Assembly (NCBI RefSeq): GCF_009760405.1
Contig: NZ_WRPP01000005.1
Span: 186,001-250,000, forward strand
Length of the DNA stretch: 64,000 nt
Reading direction: 5' to 3'
Origin: Nocardia terrae
Lineage (GTDB): Bacteria; Actinomycetota; Actinomycetes; Mycobacteriales; Mycobacteriaceae
The translations under genes were made by a program, and so were the position numbers. Each line of letters begins with the position of its first letter. Within the stretch, counting starts at the first letter, position 1. Under the pieces are notes generated by a model that saw only the letters and a list, made by a program, of their open reading frames with translations, ran no database searches and was not told the origin of the DNA. This document shows, piece after piece, positions 45,356 through 54,069 of this stretch.

Positions 45356-46084
45356 TCAGTTCGGGACCAGGCCGATTCCCCGCCCGATGTCGGCGAGTGT
45401 CGAGTCGAACAGGACGTCCGGGTGGCTGATCTGGATCGGGTAGTTGCCGAAGACCTCGAGGGTGACGTGGCCGTAGAGGCGGGCCCAGAACTGGATCATG
45501 ACGTAGCTGACGCCCAGGTCGAGTTTTTCCGCGGGGAAGTTCTGGCCTGAATCCGCCAGGACGGCAAGGAGTTCCATTTGGAACTTGATGAGGTCGTCGC
45601 GGAGTTCGGGCGGGATGAGCTCCAGCGGCGGGGTCACCACCTGGTACTCGGTGAGCAGCCGACCTGCCGCACCGAGGAAGATGCGGCCGACCGGTTCGCC
45701 GAATTGCTGCATGGCGCTGGTGATTCCGGCGGTCACCGGGGAGGCGAAGACCAGAGTGAATTCGCGGGAGTGGGTCAGGGCCCAGTGGCGGAAGCCGCGG
45801 CAGATGGCGAAGAAGCGGATGCCCGCGTCGTCGGGGAGATCCGCGATGGCGGCTTCCAGATCCTTGGCGAGGTCGCCGCAGACGTCGGTGCGGACGGCCG
45901 CGACCAGGTCGTCGCGGGACTCGTAGTACCGGTAGAGCGCCGGGGCGGTGACGCCCAGCTCGCGGGCGATGGCCCGCAGCGTGATGGCGTCGGGCCCCTG
46001 CTCGACCAGCAGTGAGCGCGCGACGCGCCGGATGTCCGCGTCGCTTACCGCGGGTATCCGGCCGCGTCGGCGCGTGTCACTCAT
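45356..46084 (-). CDS. TetR-family regulator coupled to the P450
   Basis: A 242-residue TetR protein. The N-terminal helix-turn-helix is DAITLRAIARELGVTAPALY followed by RYYESRDDLVAAV. The C-terminal domain (LVFASPVTAGITSAM, ELLAVLADSGQNFPAEKLDL) belongs to the TetR_C_13-like ligand domain. Its ATG overlaps the stop of the P450 gene by four bases, so the two genes form one operon. It may repress the operon in response to the P450 substrate. The palindromic site upstream of the P450 fits KstR rather than any known site for this protein. Confidence 0.9.
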   Translation of the reverse strand: MSDTRRRGRIPAVSDADIRRVARSLLVEQGPDAITLRAIARELGVTAPALYRYYESRDDLVAAVRTDVCGDLAKDLEAAIADLPDDAGIRFFAICRGFRHWALTHSREFTLVFASPVTAGITSAMQQFGEPVGRIFLGAAGRLLTEYQVVTPPLELIPPELRDDLIKFQMELLAVLADSGQNFPAEKLDLGVSYVMIQFWARLYGHVTLEVFGNYPIQISHPDVLFDSTLADIGRGIGLVPN

Positions 46085-47316
46085 TCGTACTTGACCTGCC
46101 AGCTCTTGATGCCGTTCAGCCAGCCCGAGCGCAGGCGGACGGGGTCGGACACCTGGCTCAGGTTCGGCATCACGTCGGCGATGGCGTTGAACATGAGGTC
46201 GATCTCCAGTCGGGCCAGGTTGGCGCCCACACAGAAGTGGGTACCGGTGCCGCCGAAGCCTACATGGGGATTCGGGTTCCGGAGGACATTGAAGTCGAAC
46301 GGATTCTCGAAGACGGTTTCGTCGAAGTTGGCGGCGGAGTAGAACATTCCGACGCGCTGGCCCTTCTTCAGCTCCTGGCCGCCGAGGACGGTGTCCTGCA
46401 GCACGGTGCGCTGGAAGGCGATGACGGGGGTGGCCCAGCGGACGATCTCGTCCGGCGCGGTGCGCGGACGCTGCTCGCGGTAGAGCTCCCACTGCTCGGG
46501 GTGGTCGACGAACGCCTTCATGCCGTGGGTGATGGCGTTACGGGTGGTCTCGTTGCCGGCGACGGCCAGCAGGATCACGAACCAGGCGAATTCGTCCGAG
46601 GCCAGCGCCTCGCCGTCGACGTCGGCGTTGAGCAGGGTGTTGATGATCTGCTCGTGGCCGTCCAGGTCGACCGGGCACTTGCGCTTCTCCTCGGCCAGGT
46701 TCCAGGAGTAGCCCATGACCTCGGCGGTGGCGACCTTGTGGTCACCCTCGAAGTCGGGGTCGTCGTAGGAGATCATCTGGTTGGTCCAGTCGAAGATCTT
46801 GCCGCGATCTTCCTGCGGGATGCCGATGAGCTCGGCGATGGCCTGCAGCGGCAGCTCGCAGGCGACCTCCTTGACGAAGTCACCCGAGCCGTTCTTCTTG
46901 GCCTCGTGCACGATTCGCTCGGCCCGCTCGCGCAGCGCGTTGCGCAGGCTCTCCACCGCGCGCGGGGTGAAGCCCTTGGACACGATGCGGCGCAGCTTGG
47001 TGTGGCGCGGCGGATCCTGGTTCAGCAGCAGAAAGCGCTGCACCTCGATCTCTTCGCGCATGATGTCGTCGTAGAAGCGGATGACCGCGGTGTTCTCCTC
47101 CGAGGAGTACACCTCCGGAGTCTTGGAGATCTCCTTGATGTCATCCATCTGGGTGACGGCCCAGTAGCCGTCGTCCTTGAAGCCGCTGCCGGCCTGCGGG
47201 ATCCAAGCGACTGGGCTGGTGCGACGGAGCTCGGCGAACTCTTCGACGGGCAGGCGGGTGGCGAGCAGATCGGGATCGGTGAAGTCGATCCGATTGGGAA
47301 TGGACGGCGCGGACAC
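46081..47316 (-). CDS. cyp125: CYP125-like cytochrome P450, steroid 26-monooxygenase family
   Basis: A 411-residue P450. The I-helix is AVAGNETTRNAITHGM, the ExxR is in the K-helix near DEIVRWATPV, and the haem loop is GFGGTGTHFCVGANLARLE with the thiolate Cys. The sequence follows M. tuberculosis CYP125 closely through EIEVQRFLLLN, GFTPRAVESL and SGWLNGIKSWQV. CYP125 hydroxylates and oxidises the cholesterol side chain at C26. The GTG at 47316 is set by AAAGGAGG upstream. A KstR-type site overlaps the promoter. The steroid substrate is inferred from homology; CYP142-like enzymes are a less likely alternative. Confidence 0.85.
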   Translation of the reverse strand: MSAPSIPNRIDFTDPDLLATRLPVEEFAELRRTSPVAWIPQAGSGFKDDGYWAVTQMDDIKEISKTPEVYSSEENTAVIRFYDDIMREEIEVQRFLLLNQDPPRHTKLRRIVSKGFTPRAVESLRNALRERAERIVHEAKKNGSGDFVKEVACELPLQAIAELIGIPQEDRGKIFDWTNQMISYDDPDFEGDHKVATAEVMGYSWNLAEEKRKCPVDLDGHEQIINTLLNADVDGEALASDEFAWFVILLAVAGNETTRNAITHGMKAFVDHPEQWELYREQRPRTAPDEIVRWATPVIAFQRTVLQDTVLGGQELKKGQRVGMFYSAANFDETVFENPFDFNVLRNPNPHVGFGGTGTHFCVGANLARLEIDLMFNAIADVMPNLSQVSDPVRLRSGWLNGIKSWQVKYE

Positions 47317-47327
47317 GGAACCTCCTT

Positions 47328-47341
47328 TGGAACACGTTCGA
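47328..47341. promoter_or_regulatory. KstR-type operator upstream of the P450
   Basis: TGGAACACGTTCGA matches TNNAACNNGTTNNA, the palindrome bound by the cholesterol-catabolism repressor KstR, at every fixed position. It lies 12 bp before the GTG, adjacent to the ribosome site. A separate GGAACAC-N12-GTGTTCC repeat (47329-47354) overlaps it. Confidence 0.7.
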
Positions 47342-47408
47342 AGTCGAGTGTTCCACACCACACCCTGGTTTGTGAACACCTATTACTAAATAGCGTTCAT
47401 TTGAGGTG

Positions 47409-50400
47409 TCACCGTCCGCCGGCCTCGAACCGTACCGCCTCGTCGGCGATCGCGATGAGCAACTCCGGGTCGAAGCGGGCCACGGTGTCCAGGGCCGAGT
47501 ACCACCGGCCCACGCTCCACACCTGCGCGAGGATTCGCCGGATGCGCGCCCGCGCGGCCGCCTGCCCCGTAGTCGGCACGTCCGCGAGCGCGCGCACGAG
47601 TTCAGCCACGATCCGCGACAACAAGATCGGATGGAGATCGGATTCGACGCCGTCGGCCAGTTCGAGCGCGTGCTCGACCTCGCCGATGGCGAGGGCCGCG
47701 TCGACCAGCGCCGCCGTCGCGCGATCCCGGTGATCGGTGCGCTCGACGGTCCCGAGCAGGTGGGTCGCCTCGATCAGGACGGTGTATCCGCCTGCCGGGC
47801 CGAGCTTGGCCGCCAATGCCGGAATCACCTGGGCCGTCAAGCGAATTCGCTCACCGGTCTCGCGAACGCGAGTCGCGGTGTGCAGCGCGGCGGTCTCGCG
47901 GCCCGCGCGGATCTGCGCGGCGACGACCTGGCCGTACGCGCGGATGCGTTCGCCGCGGTCAGAGATGGTCCCCGCGATCGCCCCGGCCTCGTCGATGGCC
48001 CCGGCCCGGGCCCGAGCCGTCGCGAGCGCCGACACGACGCGCTGCGCGCCGGGCCCGACATCGGTCAATCCGTCCATCAGCCGCGCCACCCGGTCGGCAT
48101 CCCCGAGGGCGGCCGAAAGCTGTGCGAGGCGTACGCGATGCAGCGGTTGCTCGGCGATCCGGCCCGCCAGCACCTCGTCCTCGAGGTCGTCGAGCATCGG
48201 CTTCACGATCGGCGCGGCCGCGTCACCGTCGAGGCGATCGACGAGCAGTTGCATCACCGTCAACCGTCGCAGGGTCCCCGAGATCGTCGGAATCAGGCGG
48301 GCCGCGAGCTCGATCCGCCCCGATTCGACGAAGACCGCCGCGAGCTCGCCCAACCCGCGGTCCAGGCTGTCGGCGGACTCGAACCAGATCGAGTACAGCG
48401 GCGCGAGCCGTTCGGCCAGCCCGGTGGCGCGGTCGATCGCACCCCGTGCGATCAGGCTGCGCACCAGTTCGGCCAGCGGTGTCGGCGAGGTCTCGGCGTG
48501 TTCGCGGCCGAGCCAGTCGGTGCCGAGGACCGTGCGCGCGAAAGCGTCGGTCGCCTGCTCGTCCCAGGTCTCGACCTGGTCGAGCAGGGCGTGCACCGTG
48601 CCGAGGGCGCGGTCGAGGAAATCGGCTGCGCGCGTGTCGGACTCGGCGGCGCGGGTGCCGAGGTAGGTGAAAACCAGGAATTGGCAGCCCATGTCGTCGA
48701 TGCGATCGACCACGGCATGCGCGCGCGGCAGGTCCCCGGCCTCGACCAGCGCCCGCACCACGGTGTGCAGCGCGAATCCACGCCGATACGCGTCCGGCGG
48801 TGTCCGGTAGGACTCGATTTCGATCTCCGCGGCGAGCTGACGGGCCGCCGCGCGGTCGGTCGTCTCCAGCGCGGGAAGCGCCTCGGTCAGCAGATCGAGT
48901 TGCTCGGTCCCCGACGCGAATTTGCGACTCAGCGTGATCGCGCGCTCCGCGTCCCCGAGTTCGACCAGGCACGCCACGAGTCCTTCCAGCACCGCGACCG
49001 CCGCGCGTGGTGTGCATCCGGCCAGCTGAGCCACGAGGTCGTCGACCTGTTCCCGGAGCTCGTCGTCGAATCCGGCCGCGACCAGATCCGCGGCGATCCT
49101 GCCGAGCACCTGTGATCGCCCGATCGGGTCGGCCGCGGTCGCCTTCGCGGCGGTGGCCAGGATCGAATGCACCCAGCCCCGAGCCGATTCCGACTCACCC
49201 CGGGTCGCCATCGCCCGCGCGATACGACATCTGGCCGCGATCAGATCCTCGAAGGTGAGCAGCGCGTCCGCCAGCGACATCGCGCGCTCGACATCCCCGA
49301 TGTCGGCGAACGCACCCACCGCGTACCCCAGGATCTCGTCCCGGCGGTCGGCCGCCTTGACCAGCAGCACATGCCGGTTGATCTCGGTCATGGCCGTCTC
49401 GACGGCGGACCGACGTCCCTCCGGCCACCACACCGAAACCAGTTGCGCCAGTATCCGGACCCGCTCCCACGGCGTGGTGATCTCGTGCGCGAGCTCCTCC
49501 GCGCTCTCGACATCACCGGCATCGACCAGGGCGCAGGCGATCGAGCAGAGTTCGCCGTCGTCGAGCGTCCGGTCCCCGGGTCCGCGCAGCGAGTCGACGA
49601 GCGTGCGATTCGCCCGCCGGTCCGTCGCGCCGAATTGCACCGAGATCACCGCGATCCGCGCCTGGACGCGACGGCGCCGCAACGGGATCCCGTCGGCCAG
49701 GCTTTGCGCTCGGGCCAGTTCGCCCAGCAGCGCGAACCCGGCGGGCAGCCACATCGGGATATCGCGGCCGCGCTGGGTCAGATGCCGGCGTCGCATGGCG
49801 AGTTCGCATACCGTGAGCAGGTCCGGATCCGGGTGGGCCAGCCACAGTCCCGAGACCGTGGCGATCTCGGTCCGTGCGATCCCGTCACCCCCGGTGAGGA
49901 CCAGCATCCGATCATGCCGCGCGGTGTCCAGCGCCAGATCGGTCATGCGCGCGATGTCGCCTCGTCCGCGCAGCATCGAAAAGTACCGCGTGAGCAGGTA
50001 TGTCGGTGTTTCGGCGGGCCAGCCCTGGTCGCGGTAGCGGGCGGCCCAGTCGTGGAGGCGGTGGCGGTACCCGTCCATCAGGGCTCGGCCGAGGGCGTTC
50101 TCGGACTCGCGCTGCAGGGTTTCGTGGGCGAGCAGAATGATCTGATCGGTTGCGAACCGGCTGGTCTGCGCGCGGAAGGTGCGTCCGGTGGGACCGGACA
50201 GGATGCGGGCGATCCGGAAGGGCGGCAGCCCGGTGAGGTCCTCGAGTTCGGTGCCGGTGAGACCGTGGGCCGCGGTGATCAGCCCGAGAATCTCCTGATC
50301 GACGTCGGAGCGCTCGAGAATACCGAGCAGCTCGAGGCTCGCGGCCTGGATGACGTCGAAGGCCGCGCGCGACCGGTCGACCTCGCGGCGGCGGCAGTGG

Positions 50401-51722
50401 TGCAGCGGATGGTTGCCCGGAACATCCAGTGGCAGTCCGGGATTCGGGCGCCCGGCGACAATGACGCGCAGCCCCGGACCGGGATTCTTCGGCAGCAGCG
50501 ACGCGATGCTCGGATGACCGCGGTCCTCGTCGAGCCCGTCCACCAGCAGCACGATCCGGCCGCCGGTGTTCGCCGCCCGCTGCGCGGCGATATCGAGCAG
50601 GTGCCGGCGCAGCGCGTCACCATTGGTGTTCACCCGCGCGACGGCGGCGGCCTCGTCCGGCAGCAGGGCCGAGAGCTGTTCCACGACAGCGTCGGTGAAC
50701 GCGTTGTGGTCGTCCTGGGCGGCCAGCCGCGAAGTGACGAAGAACGAGACCACGCGCACGTTCGGCGGCGGATGCAGGGCGAACCAGGTCATGATCGCGG
50801 TCTTGCCCGCCCACGGACCGGCCTGCCACCACACGTACGGCTCGTCGCCCCAGCAGAATTCGGCGAGCTCAGCCAGTTCCGGCTCACGATCGAGGAGACC
50901 GTCCGCGGGGGTGAGGTCGCGGACCTGCGCGGTGTACGGGGTCGCGGTGACGCGCGGCAGGCTGGGCGGGTCCGGGTGGCCGGTCCAGCCGGGGTTCACC
51001 GCGAGCGCCACCCGTCCGGCTGTACCTCGTTCCAGCGCTTTGGGTTTCGGCATGCTCGCGGCGGGCAGGCGGTCGCGGAGTTCGCGGTACAGCAGCGACA
51101 TCGTCAGGTAGCGATCGGTGGTGGGCACGCCGGTGCGCAGGATATCGAGCATCATGCCGGTGAAGGCGGTGCGGCCGCCGTCGCCCTTGGCGAGGGCGAA
51201 CTTGGTCTTCTCGTCGGTGGCGGTCAACACGAACGCGCCGTCGATATCGGTGGCCGCGCGCAGGATTTCGCCGTCCGCGGCGAGGACGTCGCGGCCGAAC
51301 GCCTTGCCGCTGTGACAGCAGTCGAGGATCACGACGACGGCTCCGCGCGCGCCAGCCTTGATTCGCGCTCGGATGATGGCGTAGCCCAGCGCGGTCACGT
51401 CGGCCTCGTCGGCGCGGGACGCGGTGTGGGTCAGGTGCAGCTGGTTGTCGACAACGGCCCCGTGGCCGACGTAGTAGACGAGCAACAGACCGGTCGCGTC
51501 ACGGGCGGCGGCGGTGATTCGCGCCGCGATGGTCGGTCCGTCGGAGGGGTCGAGCACCACATCGATGTGCTGCTCGGGGATTCCTGTTTCGGCGCGCAGG
51601 AACTCGGCGAAATCCGACAGGCTGCGGGCGATCTCGGGGAATGACTCGAAGCCCGAATCCGGAGCGTAGTTCGCGGTTCCGATGAGAACCGCGCGAGTCG
51701 CTTCCGGATCAGGAAGCGTCAT
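47409..51722 (-). CDS. caspase-STAND NTPase-helical repeat protein
   Basis: A 1437-residue three-part protein. Residues 8-245 are a caspase-like (C14) peptidase: catalytic His87 in VYYVGHGAV and Cys136 in VILDCCHSGKAF. Residues 275-560 are a STAND/NACHT-like NTPase with Walker A in WWQAGPWAGKTAIMTWF (301-308) and Walker B in RIVLLVDGLDEDRG. The remaining 850 or so residues are tandem 34-40-residue helical repeats of TPR-like type (for example LVDAGDVESAEELAHEI, VEAGDLPRAHAVVDRI, LVELGDAERAITLSRKF), likely the sensor. The start overlaps the EACC1 gene by 14 bases. The architecture is that of actinobacterial conflict systems in which an activated peptidase kills or disables the cell; the trigger is unknown. 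Confidence 0.9.
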   Translation of the reverse strand: MTLPDPEATRAVLIGTANYAPDSGFESFPEIARSLSDFAEFLRAETGIPEQHIDVVLDPSDGPTIAARITAAARDATGLLLVYYVGHGAVVDNQLHLTHTASRADEADVTALGYAIIRARIKAGARGAVVVILDCCHSGKAFGRDVLAADGEILRAATDIDGAFVLTATDEKTKFALAKGDGGRTAFTGMMLDILRTGVPTTDRYLTMSLLYRELRDRLPAASMPKPKALERGTAGRVALAVNPGWTGHPDPPSLPRVTATPYTAQVRDLTPADGLLDREPELAELAEFCWGDEPYVWWQAGPWAGKTAIMTWFALHPPPNVRVVSFFVTSRLAAQDDHNAFTDAVVEQLSALLPDEAAAVARVNTNGDALRRHLLDIAAQRAANTGGRIVLLVDGLDEDRGHPSIASLLPKNPGPGLRVIVAGRPNPGLPLDVPGNHPLHHCRRREVDRSRAAFDVIQAASLELLGILERSDVDQEILGLITAAHGLTGTELEDLTGLPPFRIARILSGPTGRTFRAQTSRFATDQIILLAHETLQRESENALGRALMDGYRHRLHDWAARYRDQGWPAETPTYLLTRYFSMLRGRGDIARMTDLALDTARHDRMLVLTGGDGIARTEIATVSGLWLAHPDPDLLTVCELAMRRRHLTQRGRDIPMWLPAGFALLGELARAQSLADGIPLRRRRVQARIAVISVQFGATDRRANRTLVDSLRGPGDRTLDDGELCSIACALVDAGDVESAEELAHEITTPWERVRILAQLVSVWWPEGRRSAVETAMTEINRHVLLVKAADRRDEILGYAVGAFADIGDVERAMSLADALLTFEDLIAARCRIARAMATRGESESARGWVHSILATAAKATAADPIGRSQVLGRIAADLVAAGFDDELREQVDDLVAQLAGCTPRAAVAVLEGLVACLVELGDAERAITLSRKFASGTEQLDLLTEALPALETTDRAAARQLAAEIEIESYRTPPDAYRRGFALHTVVRALVEAGDLPRAHAVVDRIDDMGCQFLVFTYLGTRAAESDTRAADFLDRALGTVHALLDQVETWDEQATDAFARTVLGTDWLGREHAETSPTPLAELVRSLIARGAIDRATGLAERLAPLYSIWFESADSLDRGLGELAAVFVESGRIELAARLIPTISGTLRRLTVMQLLVDRLDGDAAAPIVKPMLDDLEDEVLAGRIAEQPLHRVRLAQLSAALGDADRVARLMDGLTDVGPGAQRVVSALATARARAGAIDEAGAIAGTISDRGERIRAYGQVVAAQIRAGRETAALHTATRVRETGERIRLTAQVIPALAAKLGPAGGYTVLIEATHLLGTVERTDHRDRATAALVDAALAIGEVEHALELADGVESDLHPILLSRIVAELVRALADVPTTGQAAARARIRRILAQVWSVGRWYSALDTVARFDPELLIAIADEAVRFEAGGR

Positions 51723-52080
51723 CCACTGTCCCGCGCACCCGCTCGATGATGTCCAGGATCTGCACCTGCTCCACGGCCTGCGCACCCGTCGCATCGACCT
51801 GCGCGTGCGCGCCGTCCGGGCCGGTGAAGGTCAATCGCAGTTTCGGTCGCCGCATGCGCAGCCAGGCGACGACACACGTCGACAGCGCGGTGCACAGCGC
51901 GGCCGAGTCCACGACAACCCGGATGGTCTCCTCGGCACCGAGAGTGCCCGCCCGTCCCGCCGACCGCTCGACACCCTTACGCGCGCCCCGCAGTTCGTCA
52001 TCCTCGACCAGCGCCTCGAACAGCGAATGCAACTCCTCGACATCATCGTCCGAGCCCTCGACCGCGAGCACCAGTTCCAT
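51709..52080 (-). CDS. EACC1 (effector-associated constant component 1) protein
   Basis: A 123-residue protein. MELVLAVEGSDDDVEELHSL, the segment EDDELRGA, a hydrophobic helix in ALCTALSTCVVAWLRMRR and the strand KLRLTFTGPDGAHAQVDA match the effector-associated constant component EACC1, a small domain encoded next to caspase, trypsin or NTPase effectors in actinobacterial ternary conflict systems. The ATG at 52080 is set by GGAAGGA four bases upstream. Its 3' end overlaps the caspase gene, and the two products probably bind. The usual third component, a variable effector-associated domain, is not seen as a separate gene. Confidence 0.8.
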   Translation of the reverse strand: MELVLAVEGSDDDVEELHSLFEALVEDDELRGARKGVERSAGRAGTLGAEETIRVVVDSAALCTALSTCVVAWLRMRRPKLRLTFTGPDGAHAQVDATGAQAVEQVQILDIIERVRGTVDDAS

Positions 52081-52288
52081 GTCATCCTTCCCCCGCACGG
52101 CGTGTGCGGGAAAGTCTGCCACGTCGAATGTGGTTCTTGCGCAATGACCAGGGCCAGACACCGAAATCGATACGTGGCAGCGCTCTTCGAGCCGACGCAG
52201 GATCGCCGGGGAACGGATTCTCGAATCACGCTATTTGCCAATAGTTTTCCAGGCGTGTTGGTTCGATCATGCTTTCGTGTCGCGAGAT

Positions 52289-52304
52289 TCGAAACTATGA
52301 TCGA
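52289..52304. promoter_or_regulatory. SOS-box-like sequence at the DUF222-HNH start
   Basis: TCGAAACTATGATCGA matches 10 of the 12 fixed positions of the mycobacterial LexA site TCGAAC-N4-GTTCGA. It lies just before the ATG at 52309. A second, wider repeat (TTCGATCAT at 52262 and ATGATCGAA at 52297) overlaps it. 13E12-type genes of mycobacteria are known to carry LexA sites. Confidence 0.4.
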
Positions 52305-52308
52305 ATGT

Positions 52309-53787
52309 ATGACCGAAACCGCAGCTGACCTCTTCGCCGCATACGCGGTGATCGAGGAGCTGCGTGTCGTGCACTCGGAAATAGCTGCCATGGAAGCCAG
52401 GCAGGTCGCGTTGATGACCGCGCTGTATACCCTGCGCCGCGAGGAACAGCTCGATCTCGGTGTCGCCTACTTGCACGCTGGGGAGGACGCCGCCACCGAG
52501 ATCGGGATCGCCCTCAAGATGTCGCAGCGCTCGGTGGATCTGCTCATCAACCTCGGTCTGGATTTGAACAACCGTTGCCCGGCCACCCGTGAAGCCTTCG
52601 CAGCGGGGCGCATCGATCTGGCCCAGGCACGAGCGATCAGCCAGACCCTGATCAACGTCCCGGACGAGGTGCGCGCGGACCTGGAACCCAAGATCGCCGC
52701 CTACGCCGAGAATCACGCCCCGGCTCGCGTTCGCCACACCGCCCGCCGCTGGCTGCTCGAGGTCGACCCTGAGGGACAAGCGTTGCGCCGCAAGACCGCC
52801 GAAGCCGACCGCTACGTCAATATCACCGCCGCCGACAACGGCACCGCCGTCTTGGACGCTGTCCTGCCTGCTCCGGGCGGACAAGCGTTGTATGAACGCC
52901 TGCGGGAAATGGCTTCCAGCCAGGTATGCCGCCACGATCCCCGCACCACCGCCCAGCGTCGCGCCGACGCCTTGGTCGCCCTGGCCGATGGCACCGGGCG
53001 TTTGGTGTGCCAGTGCGGACACCCCGACTGCCCCTGCACCGAATCCCCGGATTCGATGCCGGTGGCCCGCAAGGCCCTCGTCCACGTCGGTGTCTCCGCC
53101 GAAACCCTCGCCGGCCTGCGGGACAACCCGGCCCTGCTCGCCGGGCTCGGCGCGATCGATGCCGACCTCGCCCGGCAGGTGGCCCGCCACGCCCGCTTCC
53201 ACCTCATCGACAGCCAACCCGCCACCGACACCAACGGCACTGACATCGCCGCGACGGCCGCCGAAACCTTCACTGCGGAAAGGGAATTGCGGTATCGGCC
53301 GGGAGCTCGGGTCGCTGCGCGCGTGCGGGCGCTCGATGGGACCTGCCGTGCGCCGGGGTGCCACATTCCTGCCGCTGCCGCTGACCTCGATCACCAAGAT
53401 CGGTTCGACCACGCCGACCCGGCCAGCGGGGGTCCTACCACCGAAGACAATCTCGGTGCGCGGTGTCGTCGGCATCATCGGCTAAAGACCCATGCCGAGA
53501 ATCACCGCAACCAGTGGCAGGTTATTCACCGCCCGGGGCGGGAGGTCGAATGGGTCACGCCCACTGGTGAATCGGTCACGACCGAACCCGAAGGCGTGAA
53601 GTTCCTGTTTCCCACCGAGTTCGTGCCGCCGGTCACCGCTGCCGGAGTGCCCGACGCTCCTGCACCGGAATCGTTCTACGATCCCGGGGACGCGGTCAAC
53701 GAGTTGACCGAGGTGCTGCACGTCTACACCACACCTGCGCAACGGCGCGCACATCGTGGTGCTCGGCGGGCTCGGCACAACATGTGA
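52309..53787 (+). CDS. DUF222 and HNH endonuclease domain protein (13E12 repeat family)
   Basis: A 492-residue protein. The N-terminal 300 residues are the DUF222 domain (ARAISQTLINVPDEVRADLE, ARVRHTARRWLLEVDPEGQA), followed by a cysteine-rich insert (CQCGHPDCPC) and a C-terminal HNH nuclease: CRAPGC, DLDHQDRFDH, GPTTEDNLGARC and RHHRLKTH. The family is the multicopy 13E12 group of actinobacteria, thought to behave as repeats with site-specific spread. An ATG at 52297 is an alternative start. It diverges from the EACC1-caspase operon by about 230 bp and its ends show no direct repeats that I can see. Confidence 0.9.
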   Translation: MTETAADLFAAYAVIEELRVVHSEIAAMEARQVALMTALYTLRREEQLDLGVAYLHAGEDAATEIGIALKMSQRSVDLLINLGLDLNNRCPATREAFAAGRIDLAQARAISQTLINVPDEVRADLEPKIAAYAENHAPARVRHTARRWLLEVDPEGQALRRKTAEADRYVNITAADNGTAVLDAVLPAPGGQALYERLREMASSQVCRHDPRTTAQRRADALVALADGTGRLVCQCGHPDCPCTESPDSMPVARKALVHVGVSAETLAGLRDNPALLAGLGAIDADLARQVARHARFHLIDSQPATDTNGTDIAATAAETFTAERELRYRPGARVAARVRALDGTCRAPGCHIPAAAADLDHQDRFDHADPASGGPTTEDNLGARCRRHHRLKTHAENHRNQWQVIHRPGREVEWVTPTGESVTTEPEGVKFLFPTEFVPPVTAAGVPDAPAPESFYDPGDAVNELTEVLHVYTTPAQRRAHRGARRARHNM

Positions 53788-54069
53788 TTCAGATGCTCGA
53801 GGCCAGGTAACCCGGGGGAAGACTTCCAGGGTGCATGAACTGGCATCGGGATTGCGCATCGATCGGAGGTACCTGAAGTGTGGTCGCCTCGCCTGCCCTA
53901 CCGGACTTGGGCTGACGCCGGGTTGGGAGCCGTCACCTCGCCTACCGGCCCACGGACTGCACGGATCACCTTCTCGAGACAAAGACCAAAGATAAAAGAC
54001 CCAAAACACCCTCCCCGCCCGGATCTCTCGTCTGACTTCCGAGGTCGGCAGCCAATGCGTCGCAGGACA

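Noticed and set aside
45356..46084. Coupled TetR gene as KstR itself
   Set aside because: KstR is normally encoded elsewhere in the sterol regulon, and the helix-turn-helix region here does not resemble it; the KstR-type site upstream is more likely bound by a KstR encoded elsewhere.
49167..51644. 825-codon open frame on the plus strand
   Set aside because: Antisense to the caspase-STAND gene, no ribosome site and no domain.
52309..53787. DUF222-HNH gene as part of the EACC1-caspase system
   Set aside because: It is divergent, belongs to a multicopy family found in many contexts, and is not a known partner of EACC1; the adjacency may be chance.
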